Source: Metellina segmentata (Eukaryota; Arthropoda; Arachnida; Araneae; Tetragnathidae). From it: DNA of 64,000 nt. The stretch is from contig OX375881.1 in the NCBI GenBank assembly GCA_947359465.1, positions 118,044,738-118,108,737 on the forward strand. Reading direction: 5' to 3'. Below are positions 33,200 through 43,280 of the stretch, one piece after another (positions within the stretch are counted from its first letter, which is position 1; every line of letters begins with the position of its first letter). The translations under genes and the position numbers were made by a program. The notes under the pieces were generated by a model that was not told the DNA's origin, did not search any database, and was given only the letters and a program-made list of their open reading frames with translations.

Positions 33200-33870
33200 T
33201 ACGCTGTGAAACAAAGCCAGACGGCTTGGTGGCTATGTTTACAAACAAGGACAATACATTGCCTTTAACACGTGATCTACATTTACTTTCTATAGCCAAA
33301 GGAACTCTAAAATCACAAGTGCTATCTACAGCTCCTGTGAGAGTCCAAATGCATTTACAAAAATTTTTAAAACACTTAGAAAACACGGACGTCTGTCCGA
33401 AATTTTCCGATGGTGATTTCCAAACGAAAGGCTGTTATGCCTGCCAAATTCTAAGTGAACTTCAATTTACAGCGGCTTCCAGTTGTCAAGCGGGCACCGT
33501 TTTCATTGAATTTTAAATTATTTACTCTATCTGTGCTCTTAGAAACTGAGCCTAAGGCATTTAAAATTCAATTTATGGCGGAACAAAAATGTTATGACGA
33601 AAAAATTTGCTTATTTTCTCGAAACATGAAGCAATGTCGTCTTCCATCGTTTTGTCTTAACGAACCAAGCTTACAATTAATAAATTTAAACACTTCCTAT
33701 ACAAAAGCTTATTATCAAAGTGATTCTTTCGGCTCAGGATTCTTTGATTTTTTCTCTATGCCTACATTTACAGGCATTTTTTTTCAATGAAAGTTATTGG
33801 TAGTCTTCTACTAATAATTTGCTTAAGCATCACGGTCTTTTCCACACGTCTTACATGTTGTAAAAAATGA
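33200..33870 (+). pseudogene. Envelope-like glycoprotein remnant of the retroelement
   Basis: Decayed old copy, described only as seen. Cysteine-rich translations in two plus-strand frames (33226-33516 and 33455-33790) include a GCYACQ motif and several further Cys residues. Near 33787-33870 there is a strongly hydrophobic stretch of about 15-20 residues followed by a short tail with a Cys-Cys pair and a stop, as in membrane anchors. The GCY.CQ pattern recalls the C-terminal part of phlebovirus-type (class II) Gc proteins carried by some invertebrate retroelements. At least one frameshift separates the parts, so no product is expected. The envelope assignment is an inference from position and motif. 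Confidence 0.5.
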
Positions 33871-34228
33871 AGTTAATTGAAATTTATAGAAGTGTTTAAC
33901 AACTTTCAAAAAAATATTTTTCTTATTCTTTGTTTTATGTCAAATCTTGCATTTACATGATAAATATGACAGTGTTTTATTTTTCTCATAACATTACCAT
34001 TATTTTAATTTATATTTCTTTATTATTTGCATGTGGCATTATAGGATTTAATGTATTATTACAATTATCTATTTATGCATATATTAATTAACCTACCTGT
34101 TTCAATAACTATGTCATATGTTTTGTTTGTATGTGTATTGATGTCGTGGGTACCCTACTTTGCCAATGTCAACACCGTATGTATTATTTGGGTTTTTTTT
34201 CTTTTTTTTTTCCGGCCTCAGCTGGAGA

Positions 34229-34879
34229 TGTGACGATGCTATCGTCACGATGGCTTAAGTTAAGTTTAGAAAGATTATGGAACAGACAACCGTGTTATCA
34301 CCTTTCTCAGCAATTGAAAATCAAACACCAGTAATCACTTATTTGACTTTCCCAGACTGTTCTGGATCACCCTTTGGCCTTTCTACTCCTTTCGATACTT
34401 AAATCACGGGATTCTCCCTGATTTTCTCAAGGTCAAGGGCAGATGTGTAATACATCACGAGTTCGGGTCTTTCTTTCTTAACCCCCTAATCTAATTAAGT
34501 TTCTGAGTTCATCTGGGGGACGTGGGAAACAATTGATAGATAACAGCTTGTTAGTAATCACTGGAAGCTTCTGTAACAACATTGTACCCCCATAAAAAGG
34601 GTGGAGCTGATTTGAAAAAAGCAAGACGCTGCAAAAGAGGAAGAGAGAGTGAGAGCTATATCCAGCAGGCACGTCTAGGCCTATAGTAGAAGGATGGAGA
34701 CAGTTCTTGCAGCAGTAAACAGGACGTTGGCAGGTGGGGTTCCATATCCAACTTATTCTACCCGTATTAGATATAAATATATTTACCTTAACCTATAGAG
34801 AAATACTTGTTATTTCAAAGACAATAAATAAAACTTCTTTAAACTTTGATTTGTTCTTGAAGCATGCACAACCGTGACA
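34229..34879 (+). mobile_element. 3' LTR of the envelope-bearing retroelement
   Basis: Starts TGTGACGATGCTATCGTCAC, whose GTGACGAT-GCT-ATCGTCAC is a perfect 8-bp hairpin, and ends CCGTGACA exactly where the split SINE-A resumes. It contains a TATA-like CATAAAAAGGG near 34592 and AATAAATAAA near 34828. No 5' LTR exists in the window. The stretch 33871-34228 between envelope and LTR is AT-rich without a clear polypurine tract. Confidence 0.65.
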
Positions 34880-35050
34880 GTAGTGTGGAAGTCTCGATAG
34901 TGGGGTATCAGCTTCGGTGATGATCTTGTCATCTGACCGTGGCTGAAAATTACGTGGTGTCCTCACAAATTTAATTTCGAGAATTGATCTCGGACTGTCG
35001 TCAATAGCCAGGTGTATTTATCCACTACGTAAATTAATTACTTACCTACC
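34880..35050 (+). mobile_element. SINE-A, right half
   Basis: Resumes GTAGTGTGGAAGTC, then CTTGTCATCTGACCGTGGC, CTCGGACTGTCGTCAATAGC and tail TTACTTACCTACC. The left half is at 32497-32641. Confidence 0.85.
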
Positions 35051-35613
35051 TTAACTGCTTGGAACGTTTTGAAAACGAGTGACTTCTCGAGTGTCTGTCA
35101 GTATGCACGACCAAGAGGAATCGGCAACTCATTCCCTCGATGCTCAAACTGCGGCAAAACTTCGATTCGGAGCCCCGACGATTTCGAGTCTAATTAATGG
35201 GAGGCGAAACAAGGAAAAGAGCTGGAAGAGAATAATACAGATAAATCCTTCCACCCGAGATCTCTTTGCAACACCTGACCCCCGCTGAGGAGGATTCCCC
35301 TTTCACCGCCTCGGCACTTTCTTTCCCCTCCGAACACTTCCGCTACTTCTAACCGTGATCGGAAAAGTCCGGGAAAGAAAAATCGATGCATCTGGTTTTC
35401 CCAACTTCTCGGCACGTGAAAATTAATTTCGACATTTCTCTTTCGAGATAGGAAAATGAGCATTTCGGTGGAATCGGAGGAGAATTCGCGATTTATTTGA
35501 CGAGACGGATGCCTCTACATTAGCCGAGCCATGTTCGTCGGAAGGGGGGAAAGGAAACAAAACCATCGCAGAGTGGAAACGGACGAAGCTAATGACACGA
35601 GTGTGTGAGGTGA
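35051..35613. other. Gene-free GC-richer stretch
   Basis: No recognised repeat. A 69-codon plus-strand frame at 35079 and 81-89-codon minus frames are unsupported. Confidence 0.35.
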
Positions 35614-35940
35614 GGTAAGGTAATTTTAACAAAAGTCGTACCATAGCAACACAACGGGCTACAGACAACGGTGCGGAATATATCCCCTAAGGGAAATACC
35701 CGAGGACAACACGTCCTTTTGAACCACGGTCGGATGACGAGACAACTGAACTGGCACCCCGCTCACCACACTTCCACACTAATCCAACATGACTTTCAGC
35801 CACGACAGATTTAAAGTGCACCAGCCGCCTCTTCACCATACGCTTACAAATTTCCATTACTTACAAATATACCGAATTCGAACCAGGAACCTTCCCATCC
35901 AGAGGCTAACACCTTAACCAGCACACCGGTTGGTCGGCCC
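35614..35940 (-). mobile_element. SINE-B, full length
   Basis: Tail complement GGTAAGGTAATTTTAAC, body ATAGCAACACAACGGGCTAC, TTTTGAACCACGGTCGGATG and CAGCCGCCTC, head AACCAGGAACCTTCC...CACCGGTTGGTCGGC. Flanked by GTGTGTGAG at 35601-35609 and 35945-35953. Confidence 0.88.
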
Positions 35941-36075
35941 AAGCGTGTGTGAGAGAAAATATATCATGAATGGGAAGCAATGATATGCGATTGTGTGCAT
36001 GAGACAGTTCGATGCCAAGATCCCATATCACATATCAGTAGGGATAGAGGCACATGGCATTGACTAAGGACGAGA

Positions 36076-36361
36076 AGGGCGCGGTAGACCGGTTGCAAAA
36101 AGAACGGACTAGCAACTGGTGGATTGAGAGTCCGAATTTCGACTGGTGCACGTTAAATCTGTCGTGGACTCAAATCCATCAATAATGTCCTCACGTTTGC
36201 ATAGTATTGTATTTTGGAGAGTGGAGTGTCTATCTCATGTGAGACCTCGTCATCTGACCGAGATTCAAAATTACGTAGTCATCGGATCTGTCGCTTTGGG
36301 TTTGATCCTGAACCATCGCTATTATCCCTTTGTGTTGCTGTGCTGTAATGCGACATAACGA
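36076..36361 (+). mobile_element. SINE-A, full length, diverged
   Basis: Head GGCGCGGTAGACCGGTTGC, body GGTGCACGTTAAATCTGTCG, CCTCGTCATCTGACCGAG and end GTAATGCGACATAACG. Confidence 0.87.
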
Positions 36362-36487
36362 CTCGTGGTTATTTGGTTGTTATTTTGGGGTTTTATGGCG
36401 CAAAGGCCACAACAAAGGCTACATTTGACCATGCTGTACCACACTCAAGACATAACAATATCACGTTATAGGTGCACAGAAGATAGA

Positions 36488-36614
36488 TAAGTATGTATGC
36501 AATTTATTAACGTCACGCTGGAGCAACACAATGGATAATTGCAACGGTCCGCGATCAAAAACGAAGAGAAATATCCGAGTACAACATCCCGTCAATTTGA
36601 ACCAAGGTCATATG
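36488..36614 (-). mobile_element. SINE-A 3' part
   Basis: ATTAACGTCACGCTGGAGC, AACGGTCCGCGATCAAAAAC and TTGAACCAAGGTCATATG. It stops where the following SINE-B head starts. Confidence 0.82.
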
Positions 36615-36938
36615 GCCAACAAACCGGTCTCGTGAGTAAGGAGTTAGCCTCTATATTGGAAAGTTCCTGGTTCGAATCCGGGTCAGTGCATGAATGTTTG
36701 TAAGTGTATGGTATAGAGGCGGCTAGGTGCACCTTAAATCTGTCATTGCCAAATGTCCTCACGTTGGGTTGGTGTGTAAGTTTGGAGAGTGGAGTGCCAG
36801 CTCAGATGTTGCCTCGTCATCTGACCGTGGTTAAAAATGACGTGGTGTTGTCCTCGAATCTTTCCCTTAGGAGATGGATCCCGAACCGTCCTCAATAACC
36901 CGTTATGTTGCTCTAGTACAACGTTTATTAAAAATTAC
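36615..36938 (+). mobile_element. SINE-B, full length, older copy
   Basis: GCCAACAAACCGGTCTCGTG head, TGGTTCGAATCCGGGT B-box, GCACCTTAAATCTGTCATTG, GAGTGCCAGCTCAGATGTTG and AGTACAACGTTTATTAAAAA. Confidence 0.87.
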
Positions 36939-37123
36939 CTCACGTTGGGTTGGCGTGCAAGCTTAAAGAGTAGGGTGCCCGTTTAGGGGTGAACTTGTGA
37001 TCTGACTTGGCTTAAAAAAAAGTGTTATCTATAGACCTTTCCCTTCGGGTTTGATCCAGGAACGTCACCAATGGCTCATTGTGTTGCACTAGTACGACGT
37101 TAATTTAAATTTACCAAATTACC
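36939..37123 (+). mobile_element. SINE-B-like, 5'-truncated
   Basis: CACGTTGGGTTGGCGTGCAA through GTGATCTGACTTGGC to CACTAGTACGACGTTAATTT, tail TTACCAAATTACC. Confidence 0.78.
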
Positions 37124-37126
37124 CAT

Positions 37127-37205
37127 ATCAGAGGTCGAGGTCAACGCCTGAGATGGCACTTCACTCCCCCCCCCCTTTCGAAACTTCCACATCACGCCAA
37201 ACGAA
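37127..37205 (-). mobile_element. SINE mid-body scrap
   Basis: GTCGAGGTCAACGCCTGAG then CGAAACTTCCACATCACGCC, interrupted by a C-run. It may belong with the scrap at 37250-37365. Confidence 0.65.
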
Positions 37206-37249
37206 ACATTCAAAATAATTAATTTTATTTAAAGTAAGATGGTATATAA

Positions 37250-37365
37250 ATAACTAACCACTAGAGCAACGCAACGGGCTTTTGGCGACGGTCCGGGTTT
37301 ACAAATGGGAAAGATCCAAGGACGCCATATAATTTTGAACCAGTCAGATTACGAGATCAACGCCA
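37250..37365 (-). mobile_element. SINE 3' part
   Basis: ACTAGAGCAACGCAACGGGC, GGCGACGGTCCGGG and TAATTTTGAACCAGTCAGAT. Confidence 0.75.
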
Positions 37366-38694
37366 TAAAATTTTCAACCGCAGGACAGATGTAGAGGCCA
37401 ACTCCTGATCAGGACCGAACATTCGCGCCCAAACAACGGTCTGGCGTTGACACAACCCGCTGTTTTGATTGTTGGCGTACATGGATGCTACGACTGTCCC
37501 AGACCGAATAAAAGATAGGAAATAAAAACGTCTTCCTTCGATGCAACGGAGCGAGAGGTTCCAAACAGGAATTGCTCCCGTTCCGGAGATTGGTTGGAAC
37601 GCTCCAAGACTCCTGATCCGTCCCTCTAGGTGACGGAGGAATTTCCCTCCCGGATTAAATCTAATCTCCTCTCGGCGGAACCTTCTCCTTTCGACGCGAT
37701 GCATATCTCCACAGCTTTGATTAAGACTCGAAACCGGAGTCTTCGCGGTTGGAAGGGAATTCATTAGAATGCCGAGGTCGGTTCGACCCTCCCCTTCAAT
37801 TCTTAAACCCCAGAGATCCTTCTATTACGGTCGCTGCTGCGAACGGGGAGTGTTCTGGGACCATCGGAAGTAATACGCATAAATAACCGCGTCCTTTCAC
37901 TGATCCGTTCGGATATGAAAATCAGGACTCCGCGCCTTTGGGATTCCGAAGTATTTCGCTGTGACAACCCCCACTGGGGTATATATCGCTGTTGGGGATT
38001 ACAAGGCCCAGGGGTATGGTGACATGATCCATTCTTATTGTTATTTTGAAGACAATGTCCGTGTAAACAGTAAACAAATCAAAGTATGAGACAAACACAC
38101 GCGATGAAAGTTTTACTGATACTATGGCACCACAGTATTACAGTGGTGTCTGACTCAGCTGGTTACCTTTACAAGTTGTTTATTACACTTAAAAGGTTTC
38201 AATTGACGAATGGAAGACTATCTACACGCTATTTACAGGGAACAATCAATGAACGAATGTTCATGAAGAAACAATAAGTTTCTCTTCACAGTTTCATTTT
38301 TTGTTTCCCGGTGATTAACTTCACCTTATAGCTATCCAAACGAGAGCTCTTCCTTCCGCCACTTCCCACAGTGGATTCCTTTTCTCGTATCCCCGTTTTA
38401 GTTTTCTCCGGGAAACCGCCTCCCTCTTGGAATGTTGAGTTTCTGGTGTTTTTCAATGACACCTGCACCATTAAGGGGTGTCAAGACTTCACAGCTGTGC
38501 TCGGAAACGTTAGAAAATGACGTGTGTGACGGGCAGATGCAAGAAATCGAATTAACATGCCGACTCTACACAGATTTCATGTCTTTCTGGCCTGAGTTAT
38601 CACCGAACTCTAACACACGTTATTTTTTTGGAGGGTGGCAGTCTGGTTCCCCTCTCGCGGAAGTCCTAAGATGATCCGGGTGTTGAAATCGTCT
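37366..38694. other. Gene-free stretch
   Basis: GC-richer around 37390-37950. A 135-codon minus-strand frame (37357-37764) partly overlaps a SINE and has no family resemblance, so I do not call it. The rest is unclassified. Confidence 0.35.
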
Positions 38695-38828
38695 TTTTTC
38701 CAGACATCACAACACAGAAGAGAGAAATACACTCGGGAAAGAATGCACCTGACAGGATACGAACCTGCACTGCTTTCAACTCGAAGGTTGCTAGTGCAGT
38801 GGGCATACCCACTGAGCCACGACGATCG
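38695..38828 (-). mobile_element. SINE-C
   Basis: The complement reads GTGGCTCAGTGGGTATGCCC (A-box region) and GCAGGTTCGTATCCTGTCAG (B-box), then CCGAGTGTATTTCTCTCTTC. Second copy of the repeat at 27908-28040. Confidence 0.65.
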
Positions 38829-39078
38829 GTAAGTATTTTAATTATCGTCGTACTGGAGAACCACAGCGGGCTATTGACGATCCGGGATCCATCCTGAAGT
38901 GTTCTCTAGAGTTCAAAGACACCTGAGATGACACGCCATTCTCCAAACTACCCCACAACGCCAATTGAAGGGCATTTGAGACCACGACAGATTTAACGAG
39001 CACCAGCCTCCTCATACACGACGGTCTTTGACTTTACCGAGTTTCGAACTCGCAACCCTGTAGGTTGCTAATGCGTCC
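38829..39078 (-). mobile_element. SINE-A, nearly full length
   Basis: TATTTTAATTATCGTCGTAC, GACGATCCGGGATCCATCC, AACGCCAATTGAAGGGCATT, ACACGACGGTCTTTGAC and GGTTGCTAATGCG. Abuts the SINE-C. Confidence 0.86.
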
Positions 39079-39103
39079 CAACGATGTTTAAATTAATTTT
39101 CTT

Positions 39104-39382
39104 TAGGTAGTTAATCAAAGTCGCGCAAGAGCAACACAATGGGATATTGGCGACGGTCCTTAAGGGAAAGATCCGAAGACAAAGCTTCATCATTTTGGAC
39201 CACGGTAAAATGACGAGGTCACACCTGAGCTGGTACCCCACTCTCCAAACATCCACACCACGCCAACGTGGACATTTGAGGCCTCGACAGACATAACGTC
39301 CATCAGTCCCCTAAAACGTGACGGTCGTTGATTGGATCTAGTTTGAACCCCCAACCCTCCGGCTGCTCATCCGGTCCTGAAT
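39104..39382 (-). mobile_element. SINE-A, nearly full length
   Basis: TAGGTAGTTAATCAAAGTCG, ACGAGGTCACACCTGAGCTG, CACCACGCCAACGTGGACAT and CCGGCTGCTCATCCGG. Confidence 0.88.
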
Positions 39383-39493
39383 CTTACAAGTTTTTGGTAT
39401 TTTGGACTCTCCATCACAAATTGGGATTTTACTGGGCATATTTTTTCACTTGTTTATATTTTCAGGACATTTTGCTTCATTTTTCATATTTTA

Positions 39494-39612
39494 GATAGGC
39501 ATGTATTTTCAATAAACGTCATACTGGAGGAAGCACAACGGGGAATTGATGACGATCCAGGATCAAGTAACAAATTAAAGATACGAGGATATTACCAAGT
39601 AATTTTGAACCA
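39494..39612 (-). mobile_element. SINE 3' part
   Basis: TAAACGTCATACTGGAGG, ATGACGATCCAGGATCAAG and AGTAATTTTGAACCA. Confidence 0.75.
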
Positions 39613-39762
39613 ATTCGTGTTTTAAGGATAATTATTTGTTTTTGTCCTAGGTTTATAAGGACATTCTTCTTTGAAACACTCCCGAATCGTTCTCTTTCAT
39701 CCAATAATTTGCTTTTACTTTAAAATATAAACAAACTCGTTCTCCGAGACTGTTGGTGGTGA

Positions 39763-40084
39763 CGGTATAGTGGTTAAGGTGTTAGCCTCTAGATCGGAAG
39801 GTTCCTGGTTCGAATCCGGGTCCGGGCATGGATGCTTGAAAACGTATGGTGTAGAGGCGGCTGGTGCACCCTAAATTTGTCGTGGCCGAAAGTCCTCACG
39901 TTGGGTTGGCGTGGAAGTTTGGAGAGTGGGGTGCCAGCTCAGGTGTTGCTCCGTCATCTGACCGTGGTTCAAAATTACGAGGTGTTGTCCTCGGATCTTT
40001 CCCTTAAGGGACTGATCCCGGACCGTCGTCAATAGCCCATTGTGTTGCTCTAGTACGACGTTAACTAAAAATTACCAAAATTAC
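39763..40084 (+). mobile_element. SINE-B, young, near full length, perfect TSD
   Basis: Starts CGGTATAGTGGTTAAGGTGT (A-box), B-box CTGGTTCGAATCCGGGTCC, full body, tail AAAATTACCAAAATTAC. Flanked by CTGTTGGTGGTGA at 39750-39762 and 40085-40097. Nearly identical to the 59430 copy, and both pol III boxes look intact. Confidence 0.94.
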
Positions 40085-40187
40085 CTGTTGGTGGTGAAAC
40101 GTTTGTAATCTAGCCTTAAAAGAAAATGAGACATTTTTTTTGGTGGGTGAATAATTTAATTAGGAAAGAGTGAAGACTGGTTGTTAG

Positions 40188-40315
40188 AAGGTAATTTTAA
40201 TTAGCGTCACACTGGAGAAACACAATGGGAATTTATCGACGGTTAGGAATCAAACACGAAGGGAAAGAGCCGAGTATAACACGTAATTTTGAACCACGGT
40301 TAGATGACGAGAAAA
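40188..40315 (-). mobile_element. SINE 3' part
   Basis: AAGGTAATTTTAATTAGCGT, CACTGGAGAAACACAATGGG and TTGAACCACGGTTAGATGAC. Confidence 0.8.
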
Positions 40316-41270
40316 ATCGAGCTTTCTGGTTGTAACACTTCTGTTGGCTTACTTGCTCCAAGTAGAAAACGTGCAGTTCACATTCTTTGTTGTATGCGTT
40401 GGGGAATTTGTTTTTAGTCAGAAAGACACAAGTACAAGACAGAAATCCATCAATCGGAATTTTGCGAGAGACTTGAAAACTATACCTTTATGTTGAAGAA
40501 ACTATTTATATTTCCTCTTTGACATTAGGAATATAAGCCTCTGGTCCGCATTAAGCAAAAAGTAAGTCAAATGTCTCCATTTTCCTTAACCTTCAGAACG
40601 AACGGAATCGTGAGTTGTCGAAAATCATCGAAATGCTAATACTATTTAAAAATATTTTCTTTAAAAAAGCATAAGAGCAAAGTAATTTTTGCATTTGTTA
40701 ATTATCGATGTGCACACTTCCATACTTAGGAAACAAATTTAAGTATTTCCTCTAAGGAGATTATTGAATGTTACATCGCATAAATGGAATCCCACGACTG
40801 GAATTCGCTTCGAAATACAGAAGTTTATTTCCATTTCAGTTCATTTTTTGAGAAAGGTTCAATTATGTTTCTGCAGTATGTATTCCCTGATGATTAACAG
40901 ATGGTTTGAAAGATATATTCTTCTAAGAGTTAAAATAACGAAGTACAGACTTGTGTTAAACCTTTGCAAATTTTCGTAGTGACAAAAGTGCAGGTTATTT
41001 CTTCTGAAGTATGATTAGAAATGGAGCTTTAATGCTTTAGCTCTAATATTTTTCGTTAAAGCATTGAATCACTAAATCATTTTTTATACAGATAAATTGT
41101 ATTTAACAATCGAAGTGAGAGATATATCTTCCATCAAGATTGGATCAATTTTTTCAATGATATCTTGTCTTGAATGTATTGTCAATTGTTCGATGATGAC
41201 AAGATCAAGATGGGGTCAGTCTTTTGTAATGGCGAAATATCTCGTGCAATTTGGTACTTGCATTAGTTAA
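40316..41270. other. No recognisable feature
   Basis: AT-rich, no supported gene or repeat. Confidence 0.4.
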
Positions 41271-41272
41271 TC

Positions 41273-41395
41273 AAAGTTTGTTCATTTTTAATCAATATTT
41301 GCTAATTTGTAATCAAAATTTGTTAATTTGTAATCAAAATTTGTTAATTTTTAAACAAAACTTGTTAATTTTTAATCAAAACTTGTTAATTTTTT
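41273..41395 (+). repeat. 21-bp tandem repeat, about six units
   Basis: Unit close to AATTTGTTAATTTTTAATCA plus A (21 bp). Because 21 is a multiple of three it yields a fake repeated NLLIFNQ peptide in one frame. Confidence 0.9.
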
Positions 41396-41499
41396 CCATA
41401 TTAAGCCAACTTTTTTTCCACTTACTATCTACCAGTTAGGAAAAAAGCTCTTTCTGATGCGAGAGATGTCACCATCACTGACAAATACTTGGTTGCACG

Positions 41500-41890
41500 G
41501 TTATTTTTCTTAATTTTTACTAGGGTGCTTTTTTCATTCAGAAATAAAACATAGACGATGTTAAAACGTCGATGTTAAACAAACATCGGCTCCAATAAAT
41601 CGATGGTAACTACATTAATGTTTTTGTAAAACATCGACATTGATGTCGCATCCCTAGTTTTCCTACCCTTCACCCTTGGTCACTTTGATCTAAAAGTATA
41701 TTCAATTTACTGACTATGAAATTTATGCTACTTGTTTATTTTTTTAATTTTTATAATGATACTTTTTTCATTTAAAAATAAAACATCGACAAGTACAAAC
41801 ATCGATGTCAAAAAACATCGGTTCCAATACAACGATGGTAAATACATAGATGTTGTTTTGAAAACATCGACATAGATGTCGCATCCGTAA
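41500..41890. repeat. Duplicated module, probable hAT/MITE remnant
   Basis: 41500-41658 and 41737-41887 share TTATTTTT..TTAATTTTTA, TTTTTTCATT, AATAAAACAT, AACATCGGNTCCAATA and the end ACATNGATGTCGCATCC. The first ends CGCATCCCTAG, i.e. CTAGGGATGCGACATC inverted, which resembles a hAT terminus. Confidence 0.65.
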
Positions 41891-42613
41891 ATGATAAACT
41901 GTTTGATCAACTTTGTGAATTAGGGCCATTACACGTTCTTTTCCATCGGGCCGAAGACCTCGCATGCAACAGCTCACTATCCTACCCCTTCCATAACCAC
42001 CTTCGCACTTATCCCCGCACGCCACCAACCATTCCCGCCTCGGCATTAAACCCCGGAATGCCCCGCATAACTCTACACGGCGTCATTCAGAGTTATGTAC
42101 CCCCAAGAACACACTCTGCACCCGAGCACCCCTCCACGCGGCGCTCGTCCATTACAAACCCGTCGACAGGACCACGGCCATTTATTGATGGAAGGGGTGT
42201 CCAGTGAATTGCGGTTAATATCTCTCATTAGTGGGCGGCCGAATATGGAAAGGTCGGTTGAAGATTTGCGAGGCAATGGAAACCGTGTAATGACAACGGG
42301 AGAATGGAGTGGACGTTGCTAATGGAACTGACCGCAAATGGGTCCCACGTCGGGTCCTGGCTTATGTTTACGGTGGGGTGGATCTGAGTTGGGCAGTCCA
42401 AGCTCAGAGTTGGAAACTAAATTAAGGTGCTTGGAATTGGTTTAATGGAGCAGATACATTCATGAATTGGTAGGTAGAGATATTCTATTGGACTTTTAAT
42501 TGGAAAAGGTAGTTGGTTTAAGTTTAATACGCAAGTTCAGTAATGTACAAGCTTAATTGGAATAGATCCTGTGGCAATATTCTTTTCCTTCTTTCCTCGG
42601 TAAGTACTTATAG
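41891..42613. other. Gene-free, partly GC-richer stretch
   Basis: 42090-42330 is GC-richer with overlapping frames of up to 75 codons and no family resemblance. Confidence 0.35.
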
Positions 42614-42925
42614 AGGTAGGTAGGCTTAACGTCGCACTGGAGCAATATAATGGGAAATTAGCGAGGGTACGGGCAAGGTAATTATAATTAACGTCATACT
42701 AGAGCAACACAACTATTGACGAAGGTCCGGGATCATTACCCTAAGGGTAATTTTTCACAAACGTCGTACTAGAGCAACACATCGGGCTATTGACGATGCA
42801 ATCATCGGAGGGAAAGATCCGAGGGCAACACAACGTAATGGCGAGTGTCCGGGATCAATCTCGAAGGAAAAGATCAAAGGACAACGCCCCGACATTTTGA
42901 ACCACGGTCACCTGAACTGACCTCC
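42614..42925 (-). mobile_element. SINE-A, outer copy of a triple nest
   Basis: Left part GAGGTAGGTAGGCTTAACGT to GCGAGGGTACGGG. Right part from 42841, GCGAGTGTCCGGGATCAATC to TTTTGAACCACGGTCACC. One SINE opened at its CCGGG. Confidence 0.82.
42674..42840 (-). mobile_element. SINE-B copies nested in SINE-A (two layers)
   Basis: A first copy (GTAATTATAATTAACGTCAT) is itself interrupted at CCCTAAGG by a second (GTAATTTTTCACAAACGTCG to GACGATGCA), after which GGAGGGAAAGATCCGAGGGC resumes. Outer flanks GCGAGGGTACGGG (42661-42673) and GCGAGTGTCCGGG (42841-42853) look like a diverged 13-bp TSD. Confidence 0.75.
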
Positions 42926-42963
42926 CCGTCGGTGTAATGAAATCTTCCGTGAAGTTTTAGCAC

Positions 42964-43280
42964 CAGGTAGGTAAGTATTTTAATTAACATCGTACTGAAG
43001 CAACACAACGGGTTATTGGCGACGGTTGGGAATCAATCCACAAGGTAAAGATCCGGGGACAGCACCACGTAATTTCAAACCGCGGTCATATGATGACGTC
43101 GCGCCTGAGCTGGTATCCCACTCTCCAAATTTCCTCACCACGCCAACCTGAGGACGTTTGAGCCCACGGCAGATTGAACGTGTACCAGAACCCCTTGTAC
43201 ACGATAGTCGTTGATTAAATGTGAACTAGAAACCCTCCGGTTGTTAATGCGTTACTCGTCCAAGCAGGGTACTTCGGCCT
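42964..43280 (-). mobile_element. SINE-A, full length
   Basis: AGGTAGGTAAGTATTTTAAT tail complement, AACGGGTTATTGGCGACGG, TCGCGCCTGAGCTGG, CACCACGCCAACCTGAGG and head GTCCAAGCAGGGTACTTCGG. Confidence 0.9.

Noticed and set aside
37357..37764. 135-codon minus-strand frame
   Set aside because: No family resemblance, begins within a SINE scrap, no repeats or context to support a gene.
39763..39830. tRNA gene at the SINE-B head
   Set aside because: A and B boxes are present but the cloverleaf is not complete and the sequence continues into the SINE body.
41273..41395. CRISPR-like or protein-repeat interpretation of the 21-bp array
   Set aside because: Units are contiguous with no spacers, and the peptide repeat is a by-product of a period divisible by three in eukaryotic noncoding DNA.
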